Shown here piece by piece: positions 1-12,629 of a stretch of 64,000 nt of DNA. How positions within the stretch are numbered: the first letter of the stretch is position 1; each line of letters begins with the position of its first letter. The stretch spans positions 248,001-312,000 of the forward strand of contig CP136498.1 in the NCBI GenBank assembly GCA_032768795.1. Reading direction: 5' to 3'. A model generated the notes under the pieces. That model searched no databases and was not told the origin of the DNA. It saw only the letters and a program-made list of their open reading frames with translations. Origin of the DNA: Tremella fuciformis. Its lineage: Eukaryota > Basidiomycota > Tremellomycetes > Tremellales > Tremellaceae. The position numbers were made by a program, and so were the translations under genes.

Positions 1-2523
1 CGCTGCCAGTGTCTCGCCTCTACAACATTGCCACGGCTTCTTGGCTAGAGTCGGAATACCCCGCCGTAAGAGGCGTGTGACAAGACATGATGAGTGATCA
101 AGGGTGAAGGGCATTCCTCTCCGCAGCAGTTCGACCAAGATAGAATCGGCGGACGGCAACCGGCAGGTCAATCGGCGAGAGCATCCTAAAACCCGTCATG
201 TAAAGAACACGACTCCGAGAATTGACCGAGATGTACCATGTGGCAACCATGCGGCACTATTCCCGTCCAACCTCAGACCAGAGCCCTGCTTCACGTCCAC
301 TATTGCACGGGTCAAGACACTGGTCAAACATACATTCATTATAGCGTACAAAGGGAAGGAGAAGAGTATGTATGATGCCATCGAACTTCGCAGGGATAGG
401 CCGGGTCGGAAACCTGCAATGTCAGCAACATGAGGCTCAAGCGCAAACACAGCAAGGCAGCGAGGGGGATGAGGTAGGAGGGACCTTCGCAACCAGATTG
501 GGTAGGGAAGCGTCAGCACGAGATTGGAGGGAAAGTCGAATCGATTGCACGAAGAGGCGTGCCTCTTGAAGGGAGCGAGAGGGATGTTGACCTGGATGAG
601 CCCCCGCTGTTCTCCCACTTGACCATCCCAGATCACCTCGTTCGAGATACCTTGACCTAGATCGTAATATCGAGAGACGAGCATCGAGTGGTCTGTGTCG
701 AAAGGAAGGATAGGCGGAGAGAGGTGAGGAGAGGCGTAGAGAGGTGAGGCGAGACAGAGGCGAAGCGGAAAGAGGTGAGGCGAAGAGAGGCGGAGAGGGG
801 CGGAGAGGGGCGAAGGCTGGGGCCGAGAGGGTGTGGAGGAAAGAAGGGGAGGCGGGTCGAAGGGAGGAGGGGAGGCGGAGGCGAGGAAAAGGTTCGCTGG
901 GTGAAGGGGAAGGGGAAGGGGGTTCCAAGGGAGGGGACGGGGAGGAGTGGGGTCGAATGGGAAGGGAGGGGCGCGACTCGAAGGGACGCAGGGTCGATGA
1001 AGGGGAAGTGATGAGCAGCGACGGACGGCCGATGTTCGGAAGGGTCGAAGACGTGAGCGATCCAAGAGCGCGTCCAAGTCCGTCCATGCCCGCCAGTCCC
1101 GCCAACCGCTCCGATGCACCTCCGAGAATTGACCTTTGTCCACCGCCTGACCAAAATCCTGCTCGCCAAGCGTTGAAGAGAAGTCGGTAGAAGCGAAGTT
1201 GTTAGGGGACGAGGGATGAGAGGCTAGAACGAAGGGGGATCAGTGAGCCCGCGAGGACGAGCATCAGGCAGTTTAACGTCGCGACCGAGTGACGCCCCTT
1301 TATTGAAGTCGGGGAGACTTGCCAGTGTAGGTCACCGGCGGACCCCGCCCCGAAGAGACGGAACCCGCTTTTACGTCACGGCCAGTGGACGCCGATATCT
1401 TGATCGGGAAAAGCCTGATTAATGTCCCAATGACCAGGGGACGATGGAAGCGAAGACGAGGAAGATAGGCAGCGAAGGTCCCGTCGAGGTGGAGAAGAGA
1501 AGAGAAGAAGAACTGACCAAGATACCAACGGATGTTTGAATTGACTGATCGTGTCTGTTCCGACTCTTGAAGTCGGCAACTCTTGAAGTCGGAGTAGTTT
1601 GTCATTGGCCGTGCGGTGAGCTCGCAGCTCGAATCATGCACTGGGAAGGCTCACCCGTGGTGGTATGTGGTCTGGTTTGCCGTGGGTCGATTCGATTACC
1701 GCCCGGTGAGATAGGACTCAATATGGTATACAGCGAGTTCGAAAACTACAGAGGAGCGAGTGAGGCAGTGGTGTCGTGTATTGGACCACGGGTATGGAAC
1801 GATGCCAGGTACTGACGGCCAGGAGCAGATACAGGGAGGGGGAGGAGGGGGAGGGGTAGCTGATGCCGACGGATTCTGATCACATGGTGACGGTGAGGGT
1901 GAGGGGGTTGGGAGAGGAAGAGAAAGAGAAAGAGAAAGAGATGGTTGGGCGACGATAACGGAGAGCGATTGACTCTTTATACCTTGCCATCGACGACGTC
2001 TGGTCAACTGGTGGGGATGAAGCACATGATACGCCCGGCCTCGGCGCTCCGTGACCGAGCTCGTGGGGAGGAGGGCGAGGTGGAGCAGACCCATTCGTGC
2101 TATTCTCGGCCACCCAAAGGACGGCGCAAGCGAGGGTAACGCTCGCTTCGACCCTCATTTCGATAGATAAGACCAAAGGGCCATCGGTTCAACCTCACTA
2201 CCACTGTGTCGGCTTGATTGCCGAGAGACAGATCTCGCTCGGGATCTCACGCCCTCTCTCTTGGCAACGCTATGACTGTAACCGAGCACCGCCTTTGGGC
2301 CCAGCCCGACAGGTTTCCTAGCGGCGCCCGCGAGCCCGCGAGCCCGCCCGGTCTATCCCGGTAATCCGTCGCGATCAAACAGGAAACTACGTTTGGTAAC
2401 ATAGCCAGGTTGCCGCGGTTCTGCGTATTGGGGAATCCACTTCGCGGCCGGCTCTGACTGTACCAATTAGACAAAGGTAGGATTGTGCGTTTAAGCGGTC
2501 ATCACCGCTAATCGCCAGGGCGT
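1..2523. other. Region without a supportable gene, purine-rich on the plus strand
   Basis: I see no gene here. Between about 690 and 1010 the plus strand is a long imperfect run of GA/GGCG words, which keeps several reading frames open on both strands and yields Pro/Ser/Leu-rich or Arg/Gly/Glu-rich translations that look compositional rather than coding. A second purine tract (AGAGAA units) lies near 1915-1940. No start context, splice-site pair or domain supports a protein. It may hold the distal promoter of the kinase-like gene that begins at 2690. Confidence 0.5.
690..1010. repeat. Degenerate GA/GGCG purine-rich tract
   Basis: Almost uninterrupted purine-rich plus strand built from imperfect words such as GAGAGGTGAGGCG and GGAGAGGGGC. 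The unit drifts, so this is a decayed low-complexity tract rather than a clean satellite. Confidence 0.6.
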
Positions 2524-2585
2524 TTCCGCCACTGCCACAGTGCCACACTGCCGCACTGCCACACTGCCACACTGCCGCACTGCCT
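2524..2585. repeat. Short tandem repeat CACTGCCA/CACTGCCG
   Basis: Seven or so imperfect copies of an 8-bp unit (CACTGCCA or CACTGCCG, some 10 bp) sit about 100 bp upstream of the start codon of the kinase-like gene at 2690, probably in its promoter or 5' leader. Copy number could be polymorphic. Confidence 0.75.
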
Positions 2586-2689
2586 CAGCTAACGCTAGGG
2601 CCCATCATTCAACGCATTGTCCTCTTTTCTCTTCGTCTTTCTTCTCGTTTCTCACTTCTCTATCGTCACTCCGCTTCGAGAGCACTGCA

Positions 2690-5600
2690 ATGAGCGACTA
2701 CGACCCCGACCCTCATCTCGATCTTCGTTTGTCACTCTTTGATCACATACCCTGCTTCCTATGCCCTCATCAACTTGCCGGCCACATGTGGTTCCGGTTC
2801 ACGACGCTACCCCTGGGCTCGAGAGTGATCGCCTCATTGTCCGACTGTATTAGGAATCACGTAATGCCTCCTCTCAACCCGTTCCAGGCGAGAATCCACC
2901 TGGATCAAACTCAGCTGTCGCGCGATACGGACGAGACTGCGCTAGTCGATGTTCCGGTCATCACGGTTTCTCAAGAGCCTCCAGAGGCCGAACCTCTTCA
3001 GCAGCAGCCCCTTGCCACCGCCCCTGCTCCTCACGTGGAATCGCCTACGCCGCTGGGCCGCGTCGACCGCGTTGCAGAAAATGCTTCTGCTTTCCGGAAA
3101 CGGTCCCGATCTCGCCCGTCTACGTCACAGCAAGATGGACTGCAGCCAGCCGTAAAGAAGATCAAACGCCAGTCTCTGAGGTCGTCAGCGTCCAACGTCA
3201 ACAAACCGACGACGCATCCCGCAAAAGACTGGTGGCGCAATTTTCGGGAGAAGTCTGGATGGACCAAGATTCGGTGAGCGTCCATATTTATCTTGGATGG
3301 CAGCTGATTCTAGTTTCTCCTTTGAGCCTACATCCTTCAATAAAGACCTCCAGCAGTTTCGCGACGCGGTCAAGCCGTCGGATGCCTTCGACGACCGAGC
3401 TAAGGAGGACCTGCGAATATTCCTGCAAAACTGGTTCAACATGCTCACCAAATCAGCGAACAACCGTCTCGAGTGGGACCCGAACTACTTCGACGCACTC
3501 GTCGAGTCTGCTCGTGATGCAGAGATCGAAGCGGTTCGGTACGCGCCATCGCACTCAGCCATGTATCTTACTTTCGCGAGCGAAGGATATCGAGCGTTGG
3601 ACGAAGATGATCTTAACCCATTCTCATGGCGTCCGATGTCATTCGACGAGATCCCTCTGCAGAGCGACTTTTTCCAAAACATCTGCCAAGCCGCCAACCA
3701 AGCGTTGACGCGTAGTCAGAACCTATGGGACGACTCGATCGCAGAATCACTCAAGACCCGCTGGGCTCACGCGATCGGTGTCGGAACGGGCACATCGGAT
3801 TTTGCGGCATACGCCCACCCTGCCACTTCCAAGTCGGGGACTGCCGAGGATGGGGCTCTTCAAACTGCTCAGGCTCCGATTCACATGCCCGGAGTGGTCA
3901 CATCTACTCCGTCCAGCGGTGACCAGGCGTCAACCTCTGCCCTGTCATCTGGTCTTGCCACATGTTCGTCTGCGGAGCGGCCTTCGCCGTCCTTGCCACC
4001 AGCAAAAAATTGCAAAGCGATCATCGAGTACAAGCCGTTTCTCACCTTGCGAGATTTGCTCGTCATCCTGTTCATGTTCATGAAGAGCCGCAACAGACTC
4101 AACCTAGACATACCGGACGGCACATCGACGCCTGCTTTTGACGAGGAGCGTAATTTCAAGAGCAAGCTCAAACCCATCTCGTCTGGTATCAAATGGATCC
4201 TCCTCCAGGTGAACCTTCTCAGACCTGAACGTGTATGGTGCTGACTAGAAAAAGGTCGTGCAGCAGATGCACAAGAACGGTGTCCGACACGCCTTACTCG
4301 CTTCACACGAGGCCGCTATACAGCTCGTGCTCTGCGCGGAAGAGATTCAGGTCTCCGGGCTGATCCTGCGCGATCCGTCCATTTGGCCCGATATTCGAGC
4401 GCAATTTGCGTTGATCGTTCGTGATGCCGTCTATCCCGAACCATCTGACCGGCCCGGAAGCCATGAATGGGAATCGGCGTGGCTCTCGGCTCTTCAAAGT
4501 TCAAGCAACCCTCCTTCCTTGCTCGAGAGCGTCCTCGCCATGACGACATACAGGAGCTCCGCAGTAGATATGCTTGAGGATCGCAAGATTAAGTGGGTCG
4601 GCCAGCCCATCAAGGTCCCGGAGGATACTTCCCAATCCACGAAGCCATCACCGGGAGGCCCCGCAACTGATGCTTCTGGGGCTCAATCCCGGGGGTTATC
4701 CCACCAGACCCAATCGTCTCCTTCAACTCTAAATCGACAGGCTCTTGCGAACCTCGGTGTAGCGCTCGACGCGGACATGCCAGTTGATTTTCCGCTCTCC
4801 TTCTTCCGCCCATGGATCGGTGGCAGCCCCGACTTGGGATCGAGCATGGATCGTCTGCGCAAACATCATCAGTCATGGAAATTCGTCAGCGCCCTTCATA
4901 CTGCCGAACAGCGCAGCAAATCCTCAACCGAGTCGGATAAGACGCTTATTTCGCTGGTATCGACAGAGGGGTCGACGCTTGTCGACAGCCCGTCCTCGTC
5001 GCCAAATGAGCCGGGTGTCCCTCTAGCCTTGCAGGGACTCCCAGCAGACTTGATTCCGCATCTCAAGCTGCCGCAAGACCTGAGAACTGGAAAGGAGGCG
5101 CTCGCGGATGTTGCCTCCGCTATCGGTCCGGTTGAAAAGCTGCCTCAACTGCAGGAGCGGACTGCTCTTGATGATCACGCCACACCCGTGCCTCTCATGT
5201 CGACGACCTCTCATGTCAATGGGCTCCCGAAGCCTGCGCAGCTCCATCAGCAGACAGCGCCCTACCTCCACGCCACATACATGCCGTCCGTGCCGATGAA
5301 GATCGAGGCCACGGCCCATCTAGGCTCGGGCCGATTGTATGACGCATACAAAGCCGACGTGTGGTTCCCCGCTGCAACGCGGCCCCTCTGGGTCGTCCTG
5401 AAGTTCTGCGATCTGGCGTCTTTTCCCACAGTCGCCCCTCTACCGGACGACGAGGCCGACGACTCTGTCTATACGATGTACTCGCGATCCGAGGCGATAC
5501 AGCACATCTGGCAAGAGATCGCAGTTCTCACGGGCCCCCTCAAAGGTGAACAGGGTCGCGCTGTCCCTCGTCTGCATGGTCTGTGGCTTTTGGACGATGG

Positions 5601-6112
5601 CAAGCAGAAGATCGAGGTCACTGAGGGAGGATCCGCGAAGGGTGTGAGCAGCGAGGCGGAAAGAGTCCTAGGGAATGCTTCTCTGGTTGTCGTCATCCAA
5701 GAGTACGGAGGCAGGGGGTTGGACGAATACGCCCCTGGGTTCTTGACCTCAGGCCACCTGTGAGCGTCTCGCGCCTCCCCCTATGGTCCGCTCGTCTTCC
5801 ACTCTAGCCCCTGTTCTACATTCTCACCCTTCTCTGGCTCGGCATGTGTAGCGTGGGATAAGCTGATACGGCAGCGACAAGGCTCTACAGTCTCTCGAGC
5901 GCTTACACGCCTGCGATATCCTGCACAACGATATTCAAGCCCGACATCTCTTGCTTCATCCCGAGAAGGACTGTCTTATGTGGTGCGACCTAGAGGCTGC
6001 GGGTCATCCTGAGATGCAGACCGTTCTGGAGGCGGAGAGAAACGCACAGTCGGAACAACTACGCCAGAGAGAGAGGGACCGCGTGAAGGCTATGTTTCCC
6101 GCCCATTGTTAA
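2690..6112 (+). CDS. Family A kinase-like protein A1 (FunK1-type), four exons, 1073 aa
   Basis: Exons inferred as 2690-3273, 3314-4208, 4255-5759 and 5875-6112. All junctions have GT..AG ends and keep one open frame, giving 1073 residues. The N-terminal 200 residues are acidic then basic and of unknown function. Around residues 450-520 lies an E-Y-K then Q-V-V-Q-Q-M segment, split by the phase-0 intron, that resembles the nuclease-like N-terminal part of FunK1 proteins. The C-terminal third is a kinase-like fold: glycine-loop-like GSGRLYDAYK near 850, a VVLK lysine near K876, a helix-C-like EIAVL glutamate near E914, a catalytic-loop-like HNDIQARH at 1012-1019 and DLE in place of DFG at 1033-1035. 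The HxD aspartate is kept, but the usual lysine and asparagine of HRDxKxxN are not, so activity is uncertain. ATG 2690 is the start because it lies in the frame that splices cleanly. Domain reading is strong; the biological role is unknown. Confidence 0.82.
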
Positions 6113-9084
6113 TACCGTAGCGAGACCGAACATGCATATATGAGATCGCCTGCAATTCCCTTGATGAGGCTCATCACGCCCTTCGCAACTATCACACTCA
6201 CCACGGCCTTGGCGCCGCTGGGCTGACAATTGCGCGGGCGGATAGGCTCATCGTTGGGACCACCGCTATCATACGGCCGTCACCAAGGATCAGCCCTCCT
6301 GGTCACGCTGCAAATCCTCCGCAAGGTCATCCGGCATATGCGGTCCCATTCCGGGGATCACAGCGTGCCCATCAGCCTTCTCGCCATCGCAGCGACATCT
6401 CTTCGCTTGCTTCATGCGGGATGGCCGAGGTCAATTATACGACCTTGGAAGGCCAATGGAACCATATGTGCGCCGGTCTCTTCCTACGCACTCGAGGAAG
6501 AAATGTGGCCACGCTGAAGATCCAAGCTTCCAAGATCCATCAGTCCTGCGCGATGGTCACCCTGGTCGTTCCGGCGGGGTCACCAGACGTGTTCTCGTTC
6601 CGTTGCCATGCGCGCGTCCCTGCCTCTCGATCATGACAACGACATGACGATTCATCACCGCTGCCGCGCACGGCTCCCACAATCCATCTCGCCCTCGATT
6701 CGGAGACGCCACATCTGGCCCCGCGCCCACTGCCACTTTTACCTTTGCTAGCCTCATAGCATATCCCGATCGCCATCTAGATACCGACCTTTGGGTTTCG
6801 CGGCAACCGAAGGCGCCTTGCAAGATGACCGCGATCGGAGCTTCGCGCCGCATAGGCGCCTCGTTCTTCATACTGCTTGCAGATGGTACCTGAATGGAGC
6901 GGAAGAGATGTCCTTTGCGCCTGAGTTCACAGCCCTGGTCAAGTCTGCTACCAAGAACGAGTCTCCCCCTGAGACGGTTGATCTTGACCTGAACGAGGGG
7001 GCCGGTGACAGCGGGCCCTAGGACCCCTCGTTCTCAGTCTTCCCGTCGAGATCGATCAAGCATGTTGGGACGCTAAACAATCACGGGGAGAGCAGACCAG
7101 TACTCATGTCGACATTTGCGACAATGTTCAGACAGACAAACATATGTTCTCGACGCCCCACGTGAGTCCTTCGCTCCCCGCTTCTCTTGCGGGCTCGCCT
7201 GTTGCAGCTCGGCGTCGAGGAGTTGACACTCAGCGGCGTCTCGAGTCCGGTCACAAATCGAGGATCCGCGCAATCGAAACCAGTACAGGCTGGACACGCC
7301 TGACCTCGTCATGGTTGTATCATCGATGCAGGACGCCGCCTACGATCATACGCAGCGAAGCTTGGCAACCAAGCGTCTAAAGATCCTCAGGAGTACCGCC
7401 GATAATCCCTCCAATTCCGCCCCGAACTGTATCCCGGCTCCGGTCCCGGCGTGACGATTCGCAACAATGTCCTCACTTCCGGACCCCACCTGAAGTAGAA
7501 GCCGTCCCGACACCGATTGCAGTGTTACCTCAGCGCACGTCGACTTGATCGCCAAAGGCGCCAGAGGCCTCGAGCAGGTTACTCTGCTTCAACAGATCGG
7601 CGCCAGACTAAGCCAACGGCAAAAGGGCCAACAGACCGAGGGACAGCCACCTCCAAACCCTCCACCTCCCAACGGAGGCGCTGAGGGACGCTTGGGAGAG
7701 GAGTTGCAGAGGGAGGCGGGAGTGGGTTTGGCGGCGGAGGAGGTGGTAAAGGGGGATCAGGTGCGGCAGGAGGAGGGGGAGGAGCAGGAGCCCAAGGCGG
7801 GGCAGACGGAGGGGCAAACACTTCGGGTTCGTCCCTTACGCTTGGCTCGGGCAACGGAGTGTACTCAGGCGCTGACACTCCAGTGACGAAGGCCAGTCTC
7901 GCCGCATTCCATCGGGAAGGTGCCACGCAGCATCATTAGCACCTCGCGCGCCTCAACACCCGTTGTCAATAAAGTCGTTGTGATTCGGTTCGGCATCGGC
8001 GGAGTCGGAGACGGACTCTACCGATCCCCTTCCGCAATGTCTCTGTCTCATGCATTTTCAATGCCCCTCTCCTCTACGCCTTCGCTTGCGGGAGACCATG
8101 TTAGGAATCGCTGGGGTCCTCAAGCGGCCGCGTTCTGACACGTATGGATCCTCATACACCAAAACGATCTGTTCAGCTCGTGTTCAAGCCGCGGGCAACA
8201 ATCTCGTCAGGAACACACTCCGATAACCCAGTCTAGAGCCTCAGCTCCGTTTTGACCTGGGAGCTCTGATGAACTGCCTCACTTGCAGTGAAGGCTGTGG
8301 CAAACCCGTCAAAGGCGCCGACAGCGGATATTGAGCCCATCTGGATCATCTTTGCGTCATCACGGCCAGAGGATTGGCCGTCAGTAGGATACTTCACGAG
8401 TTTCTGAGACAGTTCGAGATTTGCGAGTGTGCCAGGTCTCGTTCGTTGAAATCAGCTCATAGCCCAGTCGAACCTCTCTAGCGGAGACCTGTCAGCTCAA
8501 GCTCGTCACCAGCCATTATCCCCGCGTCGCTGTCCCCTCGATCGTCGGCCGCGACGAGTGCATCATCCACGAGACGTTCGAGCTCTTGACGGGGTCTCAG
8601 GATGGTCCAGGAGACTCCAGGAGAAAGGCTGATGCCTCAGGCAGGTGGCAACAAGGGGACGTCAGGCTGCCTGACATGATGTGGTCAGCTACAGGTCCCC
8701 CACCACCACCTCCTATCGCTACTATAGCAACGAATGCTGGTTGAACCGCTCTGCCGGCTCGAGACGTCCGGTTGTCCTACTTCCCCCCTCCTCGATATTC
8801 TGCCGATCTTTCCGGTCTCGAATCGGCTGGCGAGCCTTTCGGCCCTCGTCTCATCCGCCGCGGTAAGAGTATCTGGGGACTAGAGTATCTGGGGACTTGG
8901 CTCCACAACGGTTGGCTCAGGTCCTCCTCCTTCTTCACTTACCCTCATGCCAGCCTCTCCTGCTGAGTGGGCGACACCCGGTTCCAGAACCGAAGTTGCA
9001 GTGGGAGTCGCTTAGATCAAGGCGTTTCCCAACGCGTCTCGCTCCTCGGAGCACCCGGCCACGAGGCGGGAAACCCCCCTCGGC
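6113..9084. other. Decayed coding-like region between A1 and the B1 pseudogene
   Basis: No intact gene. A plus-strand frame is open from about 6130 to 6636 with coding-like codon use but no recognised domain. A plus-strand Gly-rich stretch at about 7685-7930, in frame after a TGA, resembles the Gly-rich linker of the family B proteins, and frames shift repeatedly around it. I read the whole interval as relics of one or more B-like genes, without being able to reconstruct one. Confidence 0.4.
7685..7951 (+). pseudogene. Gly-rich linker relic resembling family B
   Basis: One frame, opened by a TGA at 7682-7684 and closed by a TAG near 7940, encodes a run dominated by glycine followed by a Ser/Thr/Gly tail. 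The intact family B gene on the minus strand (36515-39321) has a comparable Gly-rich linker just before its last intron. The match is compositional, not a true alignment, so the assignment is tentative. No upstream domain in the same frame supports an intact gene. Confidence 0.3.
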
Positions 9085-10692
9085 CAGTGCAGGAAACGCG
9101 CCGTGACCGGCATGGGCCAGACTCTGATGTATCTGGCGACGGCATCCGACATCGTGGGTACGTGGGTTGGCTTGACGGTGATGGGGACGAGAATGGCTCG
9201 AGTTGTGATCCTCGATCCTGTCGTTCGGGTGTTTGCAGTCGAGCGCTCGACAACGCCGGCGACAGCATCTTCGACGGTCGAAAGCGACGCCCTGCCGCTC
9301 GCAGATTGGTTCTCCTGCGCCAACTCGCACCCCGACATTCTCGCATCATTTGTGTGGGACTTGACTCCTCGACCGGAACCCGCCCTGGCCCCCATCCCCG
9401 ATACAGCGCACTCTGGTCGAGCCGCCGTCGACATGCTCGAAGATTTGTCCGAGCCACCGAGGATCTAATGTACGACCGTCGTGCGGATTTGGCCCTCACA
9501 CGGCTAAAGCACCCTTGTCAATCGGATGCTTTCATCATACTTCTTGCCGGCGGCTCCCCGCAGAAAAGTCGTCTATCAACTTGGGCCAAGCTGTACGCCG
9601 AGTTGAGGCTTGACCCCTATGGGTTTGACTTCTACTTCGGTGGTGACACCGGTCTCTGTCCCGTGTGCCTGCATGCCGAAGGTCCTGGTCAGATGATGGC
9701 TGCGGCTGTGGCGGCTGGTATCGACCTGCAAGCAGTGTGGAAACAGGTCTACCCCGGCGCCCAAGCGAGCGGAATGTAGCTGCAAGGCGGTTCCCTTGAG
9801 GAATCTGACTCGGTGAGCGAGCTGGTGAGACAGGAGAGTGTGGATACCAAACGTAGAAAGGGCAGGACATCTCAGACGGCAAGCACGACAAGTCGCATGG
9901 ACAGAGTACACCCTTCGACCAGCACACGCAAAGAAAAGCCAAAAGCCAAAACTTCTGTGTTCCCCACATCCACACCAAAGAGTCAGTCGACGACTGATTG
10001 ACTGATTGCTGAGCTTTGCTCAAGCACAGATTCAAGCAACGACCTGGGACCTGGCATGGCTGCCCGGCGTGACAGTGAACGAGATGCAGAAGATTATGTC
10101 GAGTTTGCGCGTGTGGGCGGATCAGAGACGACGGACCTGCACAAGATGATGAACTTGAGGGCTTATTCCGAGTCTGGATCACCTGTGAACGAGCCAAACG
10201 GCTTCATGAGCTTGCGCCGTCTTTGTTGGAGCTCAGCATTTTGAGCCGTCAACACCGCCACGGCCGTCTTGGCAGAGTTTGATGTCCGACTGCACCAATG
10301 ATGCGACCGACCTCAGCTTTGGAGGGAAGACCGGGCAATGGCAGGCATCGACGTCTGCCCGTGACACCTTTTCGACAGGCGAAGATCCCGTTTTCGACCT
10401 TGGGCCACCGCTCCATCCAGGCGGCCAGTCGTATGGAGCGCTGGACCGGGCCCACCAACATGCGTGTTTCGCCTCTCTCGCCGGCTCGCATTTTGATGAT
10501 CAGTCGGAAAATGAAGTCGGGTCGGATTGGGACTCTGAATGAGTGGACGCTTCATACAGATCAGACGAGGTGCTCACGTATGGCATTCGTGCGCTGAGTC
10601 AGCTCGACTGGAGAGTCGCTTTTGTGGACAGTCGGACAATGGACGCACTCCTGTCCGAAGGAGCGCTAGCAGGGAAGCAAGGCCGACTGTAA
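9085..10692 (+). pseudogene. Family B pseudogene B1
   Basis: Three pieces align by eye with the intact family B protein encoded at 36515-39321. At 9103-9470 one frame carries a segment like its core domain (GTWVGLTVMG, then VVILDPVVRVFAVE). At 9500-9779 another frame carries the next part (STWAKLYAEL and MMAAAVAAG). At 10279-10692 a third piece ends with LDWRVAFVDSRTMDALL, matching the family's C-terminal domain. A frameshift separates the first two pieces, a TAG ends the second at 9777-9779, and an in-frame TGA at 10540-10542 interrupts the last. These breaks make it a pseudogene of the B family lying on the same strand as A1. The 5' end is not defined. Confidence 0.7.
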
Positions 10693-12629
10693 TTACATGA
10701 GCCTGGTGATTGTACCTAAGAGAGCGTGCTGCTACTGACATGAATCTGCCGACCCGCCAGCGGTGCTGCCGGCGCTCTACATATCTCAGCGATCATTGCG
10801 TTAAATTTAGGACTGACCGAGCTAGAAGCGAGTAGCCAGCCTGCGGTCTGAATGCCTCAACCTTCTCCATCAAACGCCATCGACAAGGCTCAAGCTCTAG
10901 AATCGACGAGCTGACTCAGGTAACTTGAGCGAAAAGTACGCTCATGCATGATAGAGGCCCGGTGGCAAGCTTCTTCAATTTAATTCCGAGTGGCCATTTT
11001 TTGATTCCGCTGGCCACTCGGGATCAAATTGAAGAATCTTCACTCACGAGATTAGCCGAGCTTTGTTTTCCATACCACGAGCGGCCGGTTGATAGATTGA
11101 GATTGCAGGATATTGTATTGGCTGCAATTGTGGATGTGGATCACCGGGACTCGGGTGGATTCGCGATGGGAGAAGACGGATCGGGAGAAACGAGAAAAGC
11201 GAACGGCAGAAGGCATATGAAGAGTCATGCCATGACTAGGAACATGCACCTACTTAGGGCTGCTCGTCTTGTCTCGTCTTATGGGCGAGTCTTTGGCTTG
11301 CCGGTGATGACTCACCGAGACGGGCAGGGCTCGCGCCGCCTGGGTGCACGAGTAGGCTGGAGGGTATCTCGAGACCGATACTGGGGACGCCGGCTCGACA
11401 GATATTTCCTCGACAGATATTTGATCCACCTGAGCTTGGATGCAGTGTGCGTGCCTGAATGAGTGCTCGACCGGGTAGCTTGAGTGACTCATTTTTTGTC
11501 ATGCCCCGAGGTGCTACACTTGCAGAGGTACGCTCGAATACAAAATTCTTGTCCACATTGATTGCACTTGCTATGTGCCTGCACATCTGAGTCTATGGGA
11601 AGGTACCAGTCCCGGAATGGGTGCTGGCCTCATATCGTTGTGCTGACAAGGAACACACGTCGACCCGAGATCGAGTTGACTCAAGTCTCGGTACGTTAGG
11701 ATACAGAGCGCGACGATGGTTGCAGTGAGTTCCCTCTTATCATACTCCGTCCGGGCGGCAGGCCTCGCCAGCCCCGTTTCGGGTCACCTGGGTGAGCGCG
11801 AAAGCTGATCCAGATTCAACGGAGCGAGCGCGGACCGCTACGCCTGTAGGTGCCCCATCGCGGCCTGGGCCGACTCTCGCTTTCCCCGCCGGTACTGCTC
11901 ATGCTATCCTCTCGGCGTCATTGTCCCTGACCATCTCCGCCTTTGCCAACCGGCGCCAGCAGTATCCCGAGTCCAGACTTCGCTCCCTCCCTCATCCAGC
12001 TCTTCCTTTGCGTGTTCCTGTTCTCGATCACGGATTAGATGAGGTCGGAGAGTGCGCGGTGGTGACGACGGTACGGAAAGCGGTATTCGGTTGTAGACCA
12101 GCCCTTCCGTACTTTCGTCTGATCCGTCGACGAGCTTGCAAAACTGCTCGGGGCGATGCCACATCTCTCTCACACCGGCGCCACGTCCAACCTGCGTCTA
12201 CCCATCCCACTCATCGCCGGTCCGCATCTCTTGGCAGGCACTGCCGTTTGTACGCCGTTGTAGCCAGATGCCAGCGTTAATCGACCGGACCGGTACTGCC
12301 GCCATGGTCGCATAGCCGAGCTGGCTACCAATGCTTACTTGGTGATCCAGGTCCACGGTCGCTGACTGAATCTTTGGAGCACCTAAGTTCACTCATCTGC
12401 TCCGAGGTTTACTGTAGGGGCCCATGTCCCAAATGTCGACAATTGACCGAGATGTACGAGCCGACCTGTCTTCTCGGTCCTGGGAAATCACCACGGAATT
12501 GTCTCCTTCTTGAGCAGCGGTATGGCGAGAGAGGGGGTCCCATCTCACTTTTACGTAACATTTCTTTATGCGGACGAAACCTCTTTCGACCCCCTTCGTT
12601 TTCATCATTCACACCTGTTACAACCCACA
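10693..12629. other. Intergenic, one palindromic repeat unit, no gene seen
   Basis: Apart from the single palindromic repeat unit near 11.0 kb, I see nothing I can support. Several frames are open for 100-170 codons on both strands, but they overlap each other and show no domain or convincing exon structure. The last part before 12630 should contain the promoter of the small coiled-coil gene. Confidence 0.4.
10976..11035. repeat. Single unit of the palindromic repeat family
   Basis: Two inverted arms, about TTTAATTCCGAGTGGCCA and TGGCCACTCGGGATCAAATT, flank a short spacer containing TTGATTCCGC. The same unit makes up the four large arrays elsewhere in the window, so this is an isolated copy and shows that the unit can exist outside arrays. 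Confidence 0.85.

Noticed and set aside
196..1143. Long minus-strand open frame of about 315 codons
   Set aside because: It is a by-product of the purine-rich tract: Pro/Ser/Leu-rich translation, three overlapping open frames, no domain, no start context.
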